Source of the DNA: Sphingomonas cannabina
GTDB lineage: Bacteria; Pseudomonadota; Alphaproteobacteria; Sphingomonadales; Sphingomonadaceae
Assembly: GCF_021391395.1 (NCBI RefSeq)
Contig: NZ_CP090059.1
Span: 2,279,001 to 2,343,000, forward strand
Direction: 5' to 3'
DNA length: 64,000 nucleotides
Shown here: positions 7,352 to 15,447 of the stretch, piece after piece
Layout: each line of letters begins with the position of its first letter
Position numbering within the stretch: position 1 is the first letter of the stretch
Notes under the pieces: generated by a model
Seen by the model: the letters and a program-made list of their open reading frames with translations, nothing else
The model's database searches: none
What the model was told of the DNA's origin: nothing
Program-made: the position numbers and the translations under genes

Positions 7352-7671
7352 AGAACCTCGAAGACATCATGGCCATGGCGCAGAACGTCCAGGCCGAGCT
7401 GACCAAGGCGCAGGAGAATCTCGATACGATCGAGGTGGAGGGCGTCTCGGGCGGCGGACTGGTCAAGGTGCGCGCATCGGCCAAGGGCCGGATCATCGCG
7501 GTCGACATCGATGAATCGCTGCTGCAGCCGAGCGAGAAGGGAATGGTGGAGGACTTGGTCGCCGCCGCCTTCAACGACGCCCGTGCCAAGGCCGACGCCG
7601 CGTCGCAGGCCGAGATGGGCAAGCTCACCAGCGGCCTGCCGCTGCCGCCGGGCTTCAAGCTGCCCTTCTGA
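7348..7671 (+). CDS. YbaB/EbfC family nucleoid-associated protein
   Basis: 107 residues, the normal size for this DNA-binding dimer. It starts MKNLEDIMAMAQNVQAELTK, the family's N-terminal helix, and contains VEGVSGGGLVKVRASAKGRI and the conserved IDESLL segment. It ends with GLPLPPGFKLPF, typical of alphaproteobacterial members. The GTG start overlaps the dnaX stop. In many bacteria the gene follows dnaX and precedes recR; recR is not found directly downstream here. Confidence 0.93.
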   Translation: MKNLEDIMAMAQNVQAELTKAQENLDTIEVEGVSGGGLVKVRASAKGRIIAVDIDESLLQPSEKGMVEDLVAAAFNDARAKADAASQAEMGKLTSGLPLPPGFKLPF

Positions 7672-7743
7672 GATCGTTGCGCCGAGGGAACGGCGGTTCA
7701 CTTCCCTTCGTTGTGGCGCCAGTCATGACGAAGGGAGTGGATC

Positions 7744-8016
7744 ATGAGCGACGATCGGGTCGAAACGACCACCACGCAGCCTGGTAACGCGGGCGCCCCC
7801 AACGTGACCGTTGTCGAACGCCGCGGCGGTGGCGGCGGCCTGGTGATCGGGCTGGTATTGCTGGTCGCGGTGATCGTGGCCGCGGTGTTCCTGATCAATC
7901 AAGGCAAGAACGAGACGCTCAAGACACAGGCGACCACCGAGGCTGCCAAGGATATCGGCGACGCGGCGGGTAAGGTGGGCGACGCCGCGCAGACCGCGGC
8001 CAACAAGATCGATTAG
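7744..8016 (+). CDS. small single-pass membrane protein (unknown function)
   Basis: 90 residues. The first 35 are polar and end in a Gly-rich RRGGGGG. One transmembrane segment follows (about 36-57, LVIGLVLLVAVIVAAVFLI), then a C-terminal Ala/Lys/Thr-rich amphipathic helix with repeats like AAKDIGDAAGKVGDAAQTAA, similar to LEA-like or YtxH-like coiled segments. The start ATG 7744 follows AAGGGAG. It probably forms its own short transcription unit. I do not recognise a function. Confidence 0.75.
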   Translation: MSDDRVETTTTQPGNAGAPNVTVVERRGGGGGLVIGLVLLVAVIVAAVFLINQGKNETLKTQATTEAAKDIGDAAGKVGDAAQTAANKID

Positions 8017-8025
8017 CCTGCAGAC

Positions 8026-8763
8026 TCAGCGCAGACAGGCATCGAGCCCCCCGTCGCGCACTGTGGCGATGCGGCGGTTGATCGCATTGCCGTAGCGACG
8101 GGTGAAGCCCCTGGGCGCGATGCCGGGACGCTTCTTCGGGAGGGGCAGCACCGCCGCGATCTGGGCGGCTTCGTGCGAGGTCAGGCGCGAGGCGTCGTGC
8201 TTGAAGTAGCGCATCGCGCCGGCGTTGACGCCGTAGGTGCCGATGCCGGTCTCGGCGACGTTGAGGTAGACCTCCATGATCCGCCGCTTGCCCCAGATCG
8301 CCTCGATAAGGACGGTGAAATAGGCCTCGAACGCCTTGCGGGCATAGCCGCCGCCCTGGAACAGGAAGACATTCTTGGCGGTCTGCTGGCTGATTGTCGA
8401 GCCGCCGCGGATGCGGCCGCCCTTGGCGTTGCGGACGGCGGCGCCGGCGATCGCCCGGAAGTCGAAGCCATTGTGCGAGCAGAAGCGCGCATCCTCCGCC
8501 GCAATCGCCGCGCGCGGCATGTCGGGATCGATGCGGCTCAGCGGCATCCACTTCTTGGTGACGCCGTGGCCGGCGAACACGTCGCCGATCATCGTCCAGG
8601 TGATCGGCGGTGGCACGAATTTATAGATCACCGTCATCGCCACCGACAGGATCAGGAAGGCGAGAACCAGCCGGAACAGCCAGCCGAAGACACGGCGAAC
8701 GAAGGAGCGCGGCCGCTTGGCTCGGCCGCGCCTGTTCGTCGCGTTGGCGATGGCGCCCCCCAT
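8026..8763 (-). CDS. mtgA: monofunctional biosynthetic peptidoglycan transglycosylase
   Basis: 245 residues. A basic N-terminus is followed by one membrane anchor (about 28-48, FGWLFRLVLAFLILSVAMTV). The GT51 domain shows the catalytic-Glu motif AAEDARFCSHNGFD, the second conserved block IRGGSTISQQTAKNVFL, and the later conserved EVYLNVAETGIGTYG. GT51 enzymes polymerise lipid II into glycan strands on the outer face of the inner membrane. No transpeptidase domain is present, so this is MtgA rather than a class A PBP. Confidence 0.95.
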   Translation of the reverse strand: MGGAIANATNRRGRAKRPRSFVRRVFGWLFRLVLAFLILSVAMTVIYKFVPPPITWTMIGDVFAGHGVTKKWMPLSRIDPDMPRAAIAAEDARFCSHNGFDFRAIAGAAVRNAKGGRIRGGSTISQQTAKNVFLFQGGGYARKAFEAYFTVLIEAIWGKRRIMEVYLNVAETGIGTYGVNAGAMRYFKHDASRLTSHEAAQIAAVLPLPKKRPGIAPRGFTRRYGNAINRRIATVRDGGLDACLR

Positions 8764-8811
8764 GCGAGCGACGCCTAGCGCAGTTTCTCGATAGGGTGAA
8801 CCATCCCCAAT

Positions 8812-8915
8812 CCCGTTCGCCCTGAGCTTGTCGAAGGGCCGTTCTTCACTTTCGACCTACTCGAGAAGAAGGACGGTGGTTCGACAACCCCGGATCTAGT
8901 CCGGGGACGAACGGG
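8812..8915. repeat. extragenic palindromic repeats between mtgA and rpoH
   Basis: Left arm: CCCGTTCGCCCTGAGCTTG then TCGAAGGGC (8812-8839), a sequence seen over and over between genes in sphingomonads. Right arm: GGTTCGACAACCCCGGATC, TAGTCCGGGG, ACGAACGGG (8878-8915), which contains its own hairpin CCCCGGA-TCTAG-TCCGGGG. The outer CCCGTTCG/CGAACGGG parts pair. There is no coding potential. Confidence 0.65.
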
Positions 8916-8928
8916 GGAAGGTGACGGC

Positions 8929-9831
8929 TTACGCCGCCAACAGCCGCTTTTCGCCGGCGAGGCGCATCATCGCCTTCTGCAGCTTCTCGAACGCGCGCAC
9001 CTCGATCTGGCGGACGCGCTCGCGGCTGACGCCGTAGACCTGGCTCAGCTCCTCGAGCGTCTTGGGATCGTCGGTCAGGCGACGCTCGGTGAGGATGTGC
9101 TTCTCGCGGTCGTTGAGGTCGTCCATCGCCTCGACCAGCATGTCGTGACGGACATCCGCTTCCTGCGCCTCGGCGACTACCGAGTCCTGCAAGGGCGAAT
9201 CGTCGGCGAGCCAATCCTGCCACTGGCCTTCGCCGTCCTCGCGCATAGGCACGTTGAGCGACGTGTCGCCGCCCATCGCCATGCGGCGGTTCATCGAGTT
9301 GACCTCCTCCTCGGTCACGCCCAGATCCTTGGCGATCTTGGCGACGTGTTCGGGGGAAAGGTCGCCCTCCTCGAAGGCGTCGAGCTTCGACTTCATCCGC
9401 CGGAGGTTGAAGAACAACTTCTTCTGCGCGGCGGTGGTGCCCATCTTCACCAGCGACCAGGAACGCAGGATGAATTCCTGGATCGAGGCGCGGATCCACC
9501 ACATCGCATAGGTAGCGAGGCGGAAGCCCCGATCGGGCTCGAACTTCTTGACGCCCTGCATCAGGCCGATGTTGCCTTCGGAGATGAGCTCCGAGACGGG
9601 CAGGCCGTAGCCGCGATAACCCATCGCGATCTTCGCGACGAGGCGCAGGTGCGAGGTCACGAGCTGCGCCGCGGCCTCGGGATCGCCATGCTCCTGGAAG
9701 CGCTTGGCGAGCATATATTCCTGCTCGGGCGCGAGGATCGGGAACTTCTTGATCTCGGCGAGATAGCGGTTGAGGCTCGCCTCTCCGCCGAGCGCGGGGA
9801 TCGTCGCGGGGACGTTGGTTGCGCTTGCCAT
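8929..9831 (-). CDS. rpoH: heat-shock sigma factor RpoH (sigma-32)
   Basis: 300 residues starting MASATNVPATIPALGGE. Region 2.1-2.4 is complete (LVTSHLRLVAKIAMGYRGYG, then DRGFRLATYAMWWIRASIQE). The RpoH box is recognisable as QKKLFFNLRRMK, and the region 4 helix-turn-helix is TLEELSQVYGVSRERVRQIE. ATG 9831 is preferred over one at 9903 because AGGGAG stands 8 nt upstream and homologues start there. Its regulon would include the hsp20 gene at 36.7-37.1 kb, which has a plausible sigma-32 promoter. It lies downstream of rluD on the same strand. Confidence 0.96.
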   Translation of the reverse strand: MASATNVPATIPALGGEASLNRYLAEIKKFPILAPEQEYMLAKRFQEHGDPEAAAQLVTSHLRLVAKIAMGYRGYGLPVSELISEGNIGLMQGVKKFEPDRGFRLATYAMWWIRASIQEFILRSWSLVKMGTTAAQKKLFFNLRRMKSKLDAFEEGDLSPEHVAKIAKDLGVTEEEVNSMNRRMAMGGDTSLNVPMREDGEGQWQDWLADDSPLQDSVVAEAQEADVRHDMLVEAMDDLNDREKHILTERRLTDDPKTLEELSQVYGVSRERVRQIEVRAFEKLQKAMMRLAGEKRLLAA

Positions 9832-9892
9832 GGTGAAGTCTCCCTTCTGCGGAGGAACGCCCACGTGGCGGGCGGTGCCGCGTTTCAAAATG

Positions 9893-10843
9893 CTATACGA
9901 CAAGTTCGGTGAACAGTTCCTGCATGTCTGCAGGCATTTCGCTATCGAACGCCAAAGCGGTGCTTGTCACGGGATGAATGAACCCGAGATGAGCCGCATG
10001 CAACGCCTGACGTCGGAAATTCAGCGTTTCCAATAACGCGCGATGCTCGGTTTTGGTTCGTCCATAGACGGGATCGCCGAGCAGCGGATGGCCGATCGAG
10101 GCCATGTGGACGCGCACCTGATGGGTGCGGCCGGTCTCCAGTCGGCATTCGACGAGAGCGGCGTGGAACAGGGGTTTCAGGAGGCGCCAATGGGTGACCG
10201 CATGTTTCCCTTTCCCCTCGGCAACGAGGGACATCTTCTTTCGGTTGTTGACACTTCGCGCGATCGGCGCGTCCACTTTCCCCTGGGGAGACGGCACGCC
10301 GGACACGATCGCCTTGTAGCGGCGCTGGACGCTGTGCGCCCTGAATTGACGCGCGAGACCTTCGTGGGCGCGGTCGGTCTTGGCGGCGACCATCAGCCCG
10401 GACGTGTCCTTGTCGATGCGGTGGACGATCCCCGGCCGCGCAACCCCGCCGATGCCGGAGAGCGAGCCGCCGCAATGGTGGAGCAGCGCGTTGACCAGCG
10501 TGCCGTCGAGGTTGCCCGCGGCGGGATGCACGACCAGCCCGGCCTGCTTGTCGACGACGATGAGATGCTCGTCCTCGAACACCACGTCGAGCGCGATGTC
10601 CTGCGCCTCGTTGTGCGCCGGCCTGGGCACCGGCACGGTGATGCGAAACTCCGCGCCGGCCAGCGCCTTGCGTGCCGGATCACGGGCAGGGCCATCGGGG
10701 CCGACGACCTGGCCGGACGAGATCAGCGCCTTCAATCGTTCGCGGGAGAGGGTGGGCACCGCATCCGCCAGCGCACGATCGAGCCTCCAGCCGTCGGCCG
10801 AGCCAGCAATCCGCGCTTCGATGATGGAAACCCCCCGGTCCAT
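9893..10843 (-). CDS. rluD: RluD-type 23S rRNA pseudouridine synthase
   Basis: 316 residues. An S4-like RNA-binding domain (about 18-75, LDRALADAVPTLSRERLKALI) is followed by the catalytic domain with GLVVHPAAGN and HRIDKDTSG, which carries the catalytic Asp at about 144, and then the motifs LETGRTHQVRVHM and HPLLGDPVYG. RluD modifies helix 69 of 23S rRNA. ATG 10843 is only 13 bp from the start of the divergent JAMM protease gene, so the promoters must lie inside each other's coding regions or be shared. Confidence 0.93.
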   Translation of the reverse strand: MDRGVSIIEARIAGSADGWRLDRALADAVPTLSRERLKALISSGQVVGPDGPARDPARKALAGAEFRITVPVPRPAHNEAQDIALDVVFEDEHLIVVDKQAGLVVHPAAGNLDGTLVNALLHHCGGSLSGIGGVARPGIVHRIDKDTSGLMVAAKTDRAHEGLARQFRAHSVQRRYKAIVSGVPSPQGKVDAPIARSVNNRKKMSLVAEGKGKHAVTHWRLLKPLFHAALVECRLETGRTHQVRVHMASIGHPLLGDPVYGRTKTEHRALLETLNFRRQALHAAHLGFIHPVTSTALAFDSEMPADMQELFTELVV

Positions 10844-10856
10844 TACGCTACGAGAG

Positions 10857-11264
10857 ATGGTGATGCGGTGCGAAATTTCAAGGTCCCTGCTCGACGCGAT
10901 CCTCGCCGCCGCGGCCGCCGAGCGACATGAGATCTGCGGCCTTCTGTTCGGCGACGAGACGGCGATCACCGGCTGGCGGCAGACGGCAAACGTGCATCCC
11001 GATCCCGCGCGCTATTTCGAGATCGACCCGGCGGCGCTGTTCGCGGCGATGCGGGCCGAGCGTGCCGGCGGGCCGCGCCTGATCGGCTATGTCCATTCGC
11101 ATCCGGGCGGCCGCGCCGAACCGTCGCCGACCGACGCCGAGGCCGCCCAGCCCGACGACAGGCTGTGGATGATCGTTGCGGATGACCAGGCGACGCTGTG
11201 GCGCGCGGCGGCGGCGGGCTTCCGCCCGGTCGAGCTCGTGCTGACGCCGGTTGCAGCGGCCTGA
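10857..11264 (+). CDS. JAMM/MPN+ domain metallopeptidase (M67-like)
   Basis: 135 residues forming a single compact JAB domain. All zinc-site residues of the JAMM signature are present: Glu25 in HEICGLLFG, then H80-S-H82, seven residues, Ser90 and Asp93 in VHSHPGGRAEPSPTD. Bacterial stand-alone JAMM proteins cleave isopeptide or C-terminal bonds of ubiquitin-like or sulfur-carrier proteins, but the partner is not visible here. Starts are possible at ATG 10857, GTG 10860 and ATG 10863. It precedes chpT and is divergent from rluD. Confidence 0.88.
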   Translation: MVMRCEISRSLLDAILAAAAAERHEICGLLFGDETAITGWRQTANVHPDPARYFEIDPAALFAAMRAERAGGPRLIGYVHSHPGGRAEPSPTDAEAAQPDDRLWMIVADDQATLWRAAAAGFRPVELVLTPVAAA

Positions 11265-11305
11265 GGCTTCGGCCAAAAGACCTACCTGTCGACCGGAGCG
11301 ATGAT

Positions 11306-11956
11306 TTGAACCTTTCCGCCACCGATTTCGCGAGCCTGCTCTGCTCACGGCTCTGCCATGACCTGCTGTCCCCCGTCGGCGCGCTCAACAACGGGCTCGA
11401 ATTGCTGGCGGACGAGACCGATCCGGCGATGCGCGAGCGCTGCCTGGAGCTCTTGTCCGAAAGCGCGCGCGCCTCGGCCAACAAGCTCAAGTTCTTCCGA
11501 CTCGCCTTCGGTGCCGCGGGCGGCTTCGGCGACAGCATCGACACGCGGGAGGCGCAGGCGGCGATCACCGGACTGTTCGGCGATAACCATCGCGTGAAGC
11601 TGGGCTGGCTGATCGATGAGGCGCAACTGCCCAAGGGGGCGGTCAAGGTGCTGCTCAACCTCGCGCTGATCGCCGGAGACGCGCTGGTGCGCGGCGGGCA
11701 GCTCGATATCGGCGCCGAAGTGGCGTCGGGACAGATCGAGATCGTGGTGCGGGCGGAAGGGCCGCGCATCGTGCTCGACGACGAGCTGCGCGATGCCCTG
11801 ACCGGCAACGGTGGCGACGCGCCGGTGACGCCGCGCTCCGCCGCGGCGCACCTCGCCCGTGCGCTGGTGAGCGAGCAGGGGGGCGAGCTGCAGGTGTCGG
11901 AGCCGGGGGCGCCGGTGCTGCTGTTCGGGGCGGCGTTCGCGAGCGTTGCCGCGTAG
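11306..11956 (+). CDS. chpT: histidine phosphotransferase ChpT
   Basis: 216 residues. The dimerisation/phosphotransfer helix near the N-terminus reads SRLCHDLLSPVGALNNG with the phospho-accepting His18. A degenerate HATPase-like C-terminal domain follows, lacking the N/G ATP-binding boxes, as in Caulobacter ChpT. ChpT relays phosphate from CckA to CtrA and CpdR in the alphaproteobacterial cell-cycle circuit. No ATG fits the reading frame; TTG 11306 with GGAG 8 nt upstream is the best start. It lies just upstream of the che operon, separated by an inverted-repeat element. Confidence 0.92.
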   Translation: MNLSATDFASLLCSRLCHDLLSPVGALNNGLELLADETDPAMRERCLELLSESARASANKLKFFRLAFGAAGGFGDSIDTREAQAAITGLFGDNHRVKLGWLIDEAQLPKGAVKVLLNLALIAGDALVRGGQLDIGAEVASGQIEIVVRAEGPRIVLDDELRDALTGNGGDAPVTPRSAAAHLARALVSEQGGELQVSEPGAPVLLFGAAFASVAA

Positions 11957-11993
11957 TGTCTTGTTCTCGTGAAGACACGAAGAAGAAGGAAGA

Positions 11994-12165
11994 TTTGGTT
12001 CACGCGGAGGCGCGGAGGACGCGGAGGTGTCTCGCCTGTAGCCGCTGTCTCGCGTCAGCGAGACCTTTCTGCCTGTAGCAAGCGATAAGCACGAAGGCCG
12101 CTGGCGCGGCTGAGACGCCGGCAGGCGACGTATCTCCGCGTCCTCCGCGTCTCCGCGTGAACAAC
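11994..12165. mobile_element. 172-bp gene-less element with 44-bp terminal inverted repeats
   Basis: The left arm (11994-12038) contains GGTTCACGCGGAGGCGCGG and AGGACGCGGAG. The right arm (12122-12165) is its inverted copy with about five mismatches, ending CTCCGCGTGAACAAC. The 83-bp middle holds a perfect hairpin GTCTCGC-GTCA-GCGAGAC (12047-12064) and no open frame of note. The arms match the repeats that flank the GxxExxY gene at 22 kb (GTTCACGC-GAGACGC-GAG pattern), so this looks like a MITE-like or decayed form of the same element. It fills most of the gap between chpT and cheA. Confidence 0.7.
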
Positions 12166-12251
12166 TTTTTCGACCCACGACACGCGCGCGTTCTAAACGC
12201 CGTTTTAACCCTGTCACGGGCAAGAACTCCGCGCGAGACGTGCGGGGGACG

Positions 12252-14558
12252 ATGGACGACCTTCTCCAGGAATTCATTGCGGAGACGCGCGAGACGCTGG
12301 AGGCGCTCTCGGGCGAGATCGTGGCGTGGGAGGCCGATCCGGGAGATCGCGCCCGGCTCGATGCCATCTTTCGCTTCGTCCATACGGTGAAGGGAAGCTG
12401 CGGCTTCCTCGACCTGCCGCGGCTCGCCCGGCTCAGCCATGCCGCCGAGGACGTGCTCGCCGCCGTCCGCGCGGGCGAGCGCACGCCCGATCGTGCGTTG
12501 GTCAATGCCGTGCTCGCGGTGGTCGACCGTATCGGCGAGCTGGTCGAAGCGATCGACGCCGGCAGCGCCATCGCCGATACCGGCGAGGATCTGCTGATCG
12601 CCGCGCTCTCGGAAGGATCGCAGGAGGTCGCACAAGCCGCCGCCTCCACGCTGCGCGCGCCGTCGCGCAGCGTCCGCCTCAGCGTCGACCTGCTCGATCG
12701 CATGATGAGCGGTATGTCCGACATGGTGCTGGCGAGGAACGAACTGGCGCGGCGCCTGCGCGACGACGATCCCGATCCGGCGCTGGAAGCGGCGCTCGAA
12801 CGCCTGTCCGCCACCGTCGCCGACATGCGCGAGACCGTGACGCGGACGCGGATGCAGAAGATCGACCAGCTCTTCTCCGCGCTGCCTCGGATGGTGCGCG
12901 ATACCGCGGCGAGCCTCGGCAAGTCGGTGACGCTGTCGATCGAGGGCGCCGACGTCGAGCTCGACCGCGAGATGATCGAGGCGCTGCGCGATCCGCTCGG
13001 CCACATCATCCGCAACTCGATCGACCACGGCATCGAGGAACCCGCTCGCCGCCGCGCGCTCGGCAAGCGTGAGAACGGGCGGCTCAGCGTCTCCGCCCGC
13101 CAGTCGGGCAACCAGATCATCGTCGAGATCGCCGACGACGGCGCCGGCATCGACGTCGAACGCGTCATCGCCAAGCTGGTCGCGAACGGCCGCAGCGAGC
13201 GCGAGCTGCGCAGCCTGTCCGAGCGGGCCAGGCTCGACCTGGTGTTCGAGCCGGGCCTGTCGACCAAGGACGAGGTGACCGATATTTCCGGCCGCGGCGT
13301 CGGGATGGACGTGGTCCGCACCTCGATCGAGCAGATCGGCGGTCGGGTGGAGTTGGACAGCGCGCCGGGCAAGGGCTTGCGCATCGCCATCCATGTGCCG
13401 CTGACGCTCTCCATCATCCCCACCATCGTGGTGCGCGTCGGAGACCAGCGTTTCGCTATCCCGCGCCAGGCGATCGAGGAGATCGTCAACGAGCATGGCG
13501 AGGCGATCCGCGTCGACCAAGTCGGCAACAGCTTCGTCGCGACGGTGCGCGAGCGGCGGCTGCCGCTGGTCGACCTCGGCGAACGGCTGGGCATCGCCCG
13601 CGCCGATGCCGCGGCCGGGCGGATGCTGGCGATCGTCGGGCTCGGCGTCGGCAGCTTCGCGCTGGCGGTCGATTCTGTGCTCGATGCGGAGGAGCTGGTA
13701 ATCAAGCCGGCGGCGCCGGCGGTGATGGCGTCGGGGCTCTACGCCGGGCAGACGTTGCCCGACAGCGGACGGCCGATGCTGATGATCGATTGCGCTGGCA
13801 TCGCCGCCGACGCCGGGCTGCGCTTCGAGCGGCGGATCGGCGCCGATGACGAGGTGGAGATCGAGGTGGAAGCGGCCGGCACGCCGGCGCTGCTGTTCCG
13901 CGATCTCGACGACATGGTCCGTGCGGTACCGCTGGCGGTGGTCGATCGCGTCGAGGAAGTCGATGGCGGCGCGGCGTCGTTCGCGGCGGGCACGCTGCGG
14001 CTCGCGATCGAGGGGCATATCATTCCGCTGGCGGCGCTGGGCGAGGTCGCCGGGCGCGAGCGGCTGGGCGTGCTGCGCCTGCGCGATGGCGCCAGCGAGA
14101 TCGGCTATGCGATGGGCGAGGCGCTCGACATCGTCGCGCTGCCCGACGAGATCGCTCCGCCGCGCGCGCCGGGGCCGGTTGCCGGCGTGGCGCTGGTCGG
14201 CGGCGAGCCGGTCGAGCTGCTCGACGTGCACTGGCTGTTTGCTGCCCATGCCGAGCGTGCCGACGCCGGCGCCAATGCCGTCCGGATCGTCGACAGCGCC
14301 GACGGCTGGATGAGCACCTTCCTCCGCCCAATCCTGGAGCAGGCGGGCTATCGCGTGGTCGCGTCCGAAGAGCCGGGGGAAGGGGCGCTCGCCACGCTCG
14401 CCTTCGACGATGCCGCGATCGCGCCCGGCCACTCCGCACCGGTCGTGCGGCTGCGGCGCGAGCGTGTCGCCGGCGCCGAGACCGACAGCATCTATCGCTA
14501 TGACCGCGCCGGCATCCTGGCGGCGGTGCAGCGCCAGCTTGCGGGAGGGGGGCAGTGA
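12252..14558 (+). CDS. cheA: chemotaxis histidine kinase CheA with an extra C-terminal degenerate receiver-like domain
   Basis: 768 residues. Hpt domain (1-105) with phospho-His44 in FVHTVKGSCGF. Dimerisation domain about 140-205. HATPase about 205-385 with the N box IIRNSIDHGIE, G1 DDGAGID, G2 GRGVGMDVVR and GKGLRIAIHVPLTL. A CheW-like domain follows (about 390-520) with IPRQAIEEIV, then a second, weaker CheW-like half (about 530-670). The last 100 residues begin VRIVDSADGWMSTFLRPILE and end DRAGILAAVQRQL, like a receiver domain without a clear phospho-Asp. The first gene of the che operon, it is coupled to cheW by a GTGA overlap. ATG 12252 follows GGGGGAC. Confidence 0.93.
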   Translation: MDDLLQEFIAETRETLEALSGEIVAWEADPGDRARLDAIFRFVHTVKGSCGFLDLPRLARLSHAAEDVLAAVRAGERTPDRALVNAVLAVVDRIGELVEAIDAGSAIADTGEDLLIAALSEGSQEVAQAAASTLRAPSRSVRLSVDLLDRMMSGMSDMVLARNELARRLRDDDPDPALEAALERLSATVADMRETVTRTRMQKIDQLFSALPRMVRDTAASLGKSVTLSIEGADVELDREMIEALRDPLGHIIRNSIDHGIEEPARRRALGKRENGRLSVSARQSGNQIIVEIADDGAGIDVERVIAKLVANGRSERELRSLSERARLDLVFEPGLSTKDEVTDISGRGVGMDVVRTSIEQIGGRVELDSAPGKGLRIAIHVPLTLSIIPTIVVRVGDQRFAIPRQAIEEIVNEHGEAIRVDQVGNSFVATVRERRLPLVDLGERLGIARADAAAGRMLAIVGLGVGSFALAVDSVLDAEELVIKPAAPAVMASGLYAGQTLPDSGRPMLMIDCAGIAADAGLRFERRIGADDEVEIEVEAAGTPALLFRDLDDMVRAVPLAVVDRVEEVDGGAASFAAGTLRLAIEGHIIPLAALGEVAGRERLGVLRLRDGASEIGYAMGEALDIVALPDEIAPPRAPGPVAGVALVGGEPVELLDVHWLFAAHAERADAGANAVRIVDSADGWMSTFLRPILEQAGYRVVASEEPGEGALATLAFDDAAIAPGHSAPVVRLRRERVAGAETDSIYRYDRAGILAAVQRQLAGGGQ

Positions 14559-14971
14559 CCGCGCTCTATCTCGTCGCCCAGATCGCCGGGCGTACCGTCG
14601 CGATCGAGTCGGACCAGGTCGAATCGGTGGTCGATATCGGCGACGTGACCGCAGTGCCGCGCGCCGCCGCGATCGTACGCGGACTGGCGGCGCTGCGCAG
14701 CCGGGTGGTCACTGTGATCGACACCCGCGTGGCACTGGGGCTGCCGGCCGAGGACGGGCCGGGCCGGGCGGTGATCGTGCGCGCCGACGGGCATCATTAT
14801 GCGCTGCTGGTCGACGCGCTGGAGGACGTCGCGCAGTTCACGCTGCAGCCGCTCGCCAACGGCGTGGCGCTCGACCCCGCCTGGAGCGCGATCGCGCGCG
14901 GGCTGATCGAGCGGGACGGGGAGCCGGTGCTGGCGATCGATCTGGCTGCGCTGATCCCGGTCGGCGCCTGA
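14555..14971 (+). CDS. cheW: chemotaxis adaptor protein CheW
   Basis: 138-residue single CheW domain, starting LYLVAQIAGRTVAIESDQVE, with the strand/turn motif RGLAALRSRVVTVIDTRVALG and ending with a PVLAIDLAALIP strand. CheW couples chemoreceptors to CheA at the membrane array. The GTG start overlaps the cheA stop by 4 bp. No methyl-accepting chemotaxis protein gene is in this cluster, so receptors must be encoded elsewhere. Confidence 0.9.
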   Translation: MTALYLVAQIAGRTVAIESDQVESVVDIGDVTAVPRAAAIVRGLAALRSRVVTVIDTRVALGLPAEDGPGRAVIVRADGHHYALLVDALEDVAQFTLQPLANGVALDPAWSAIARGLIERDGEPVLAIDLAALIPVGA

Positions 14972-15071
14972 CGAAGCAATCGAATGGTATCGATCACCTG
15001 CCTCGATTAACGCGACGCTTACTCTTGTCGGGCACAAGGCGTCATCCGGTGCAGTAACAGAGTGGCTGAAG

Positions 15072-15437
15072 ATGAAATCCTGCCTCGTCGTCGACGACTC
15101 CAAGGTGATCCGCAAGGTCGCGCGGCACATCCTCGAGACCCTCGATTTCGAGGTGCGCGAGGCCGGTGACGGCCGCGAGGCGCTCGACAGCTGCATGGCG
15201 ACGCCGCCCGACGTGATCCTGCTCGACTGGAACATGCCGGTGATGAGCGGGATGGATTTCCTCCGTGCGCTGCGCGAGAGCGAGCTCGCCGAGAAGCCCA
15301 AGGTGGTGTTCTGCACCACCGAGAACGGCATGGCCTATATCCGCGCCGCGATCGAGGCGGGCGCCGACGAATATGTCATGAAGCCGTTCGACCGCGAGAC
15401 GCTCGAGAGCAAGCTCCAGATCGTCGGCGTCGCCTGA
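15072..15437 (+). CDS. cheY: chemotaxis response regulator CheY
   Basis: 121-residue stand-alone receiver domain. It shows the acidic pair in CLVVDDSKVIRKVA, the phospho-acceptor Asp in ILLDWNMPVMSG (about residue 55), the conserved Thr in CTTENG, and the Lys in EYVMKPFD. Phosphorylated CheY would act on the flagellar motor switch. It is the third gene of the operon, 100 bp after cheW, the largest gap in the cluster; an internal promoter there is possible but I cannot point to one. Confidence 0.93.
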   Translation: MKSCLVVDDSKVIRKVARHILETLDFEVREAGDGREALDSCMATPPDVILLDWNMPVMSGMDFLRALRESELAEKPKVVFCTTENGMAYIRAAIEAGADEYVMKPFDRETLESKLQIVGVA

Positions 15438-15447
15438 GCGCGGCGCC

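Noticed and set aside
11345..14432. Very long open frames (786 and 810 codons) on the minus strand opposite chpT-cheA
   Set aside because: Their translations are Arg/Ser/His-rich and low complexity with no family motif, and they mirror the strong codon-position GC bias of cheA. They are shadows.
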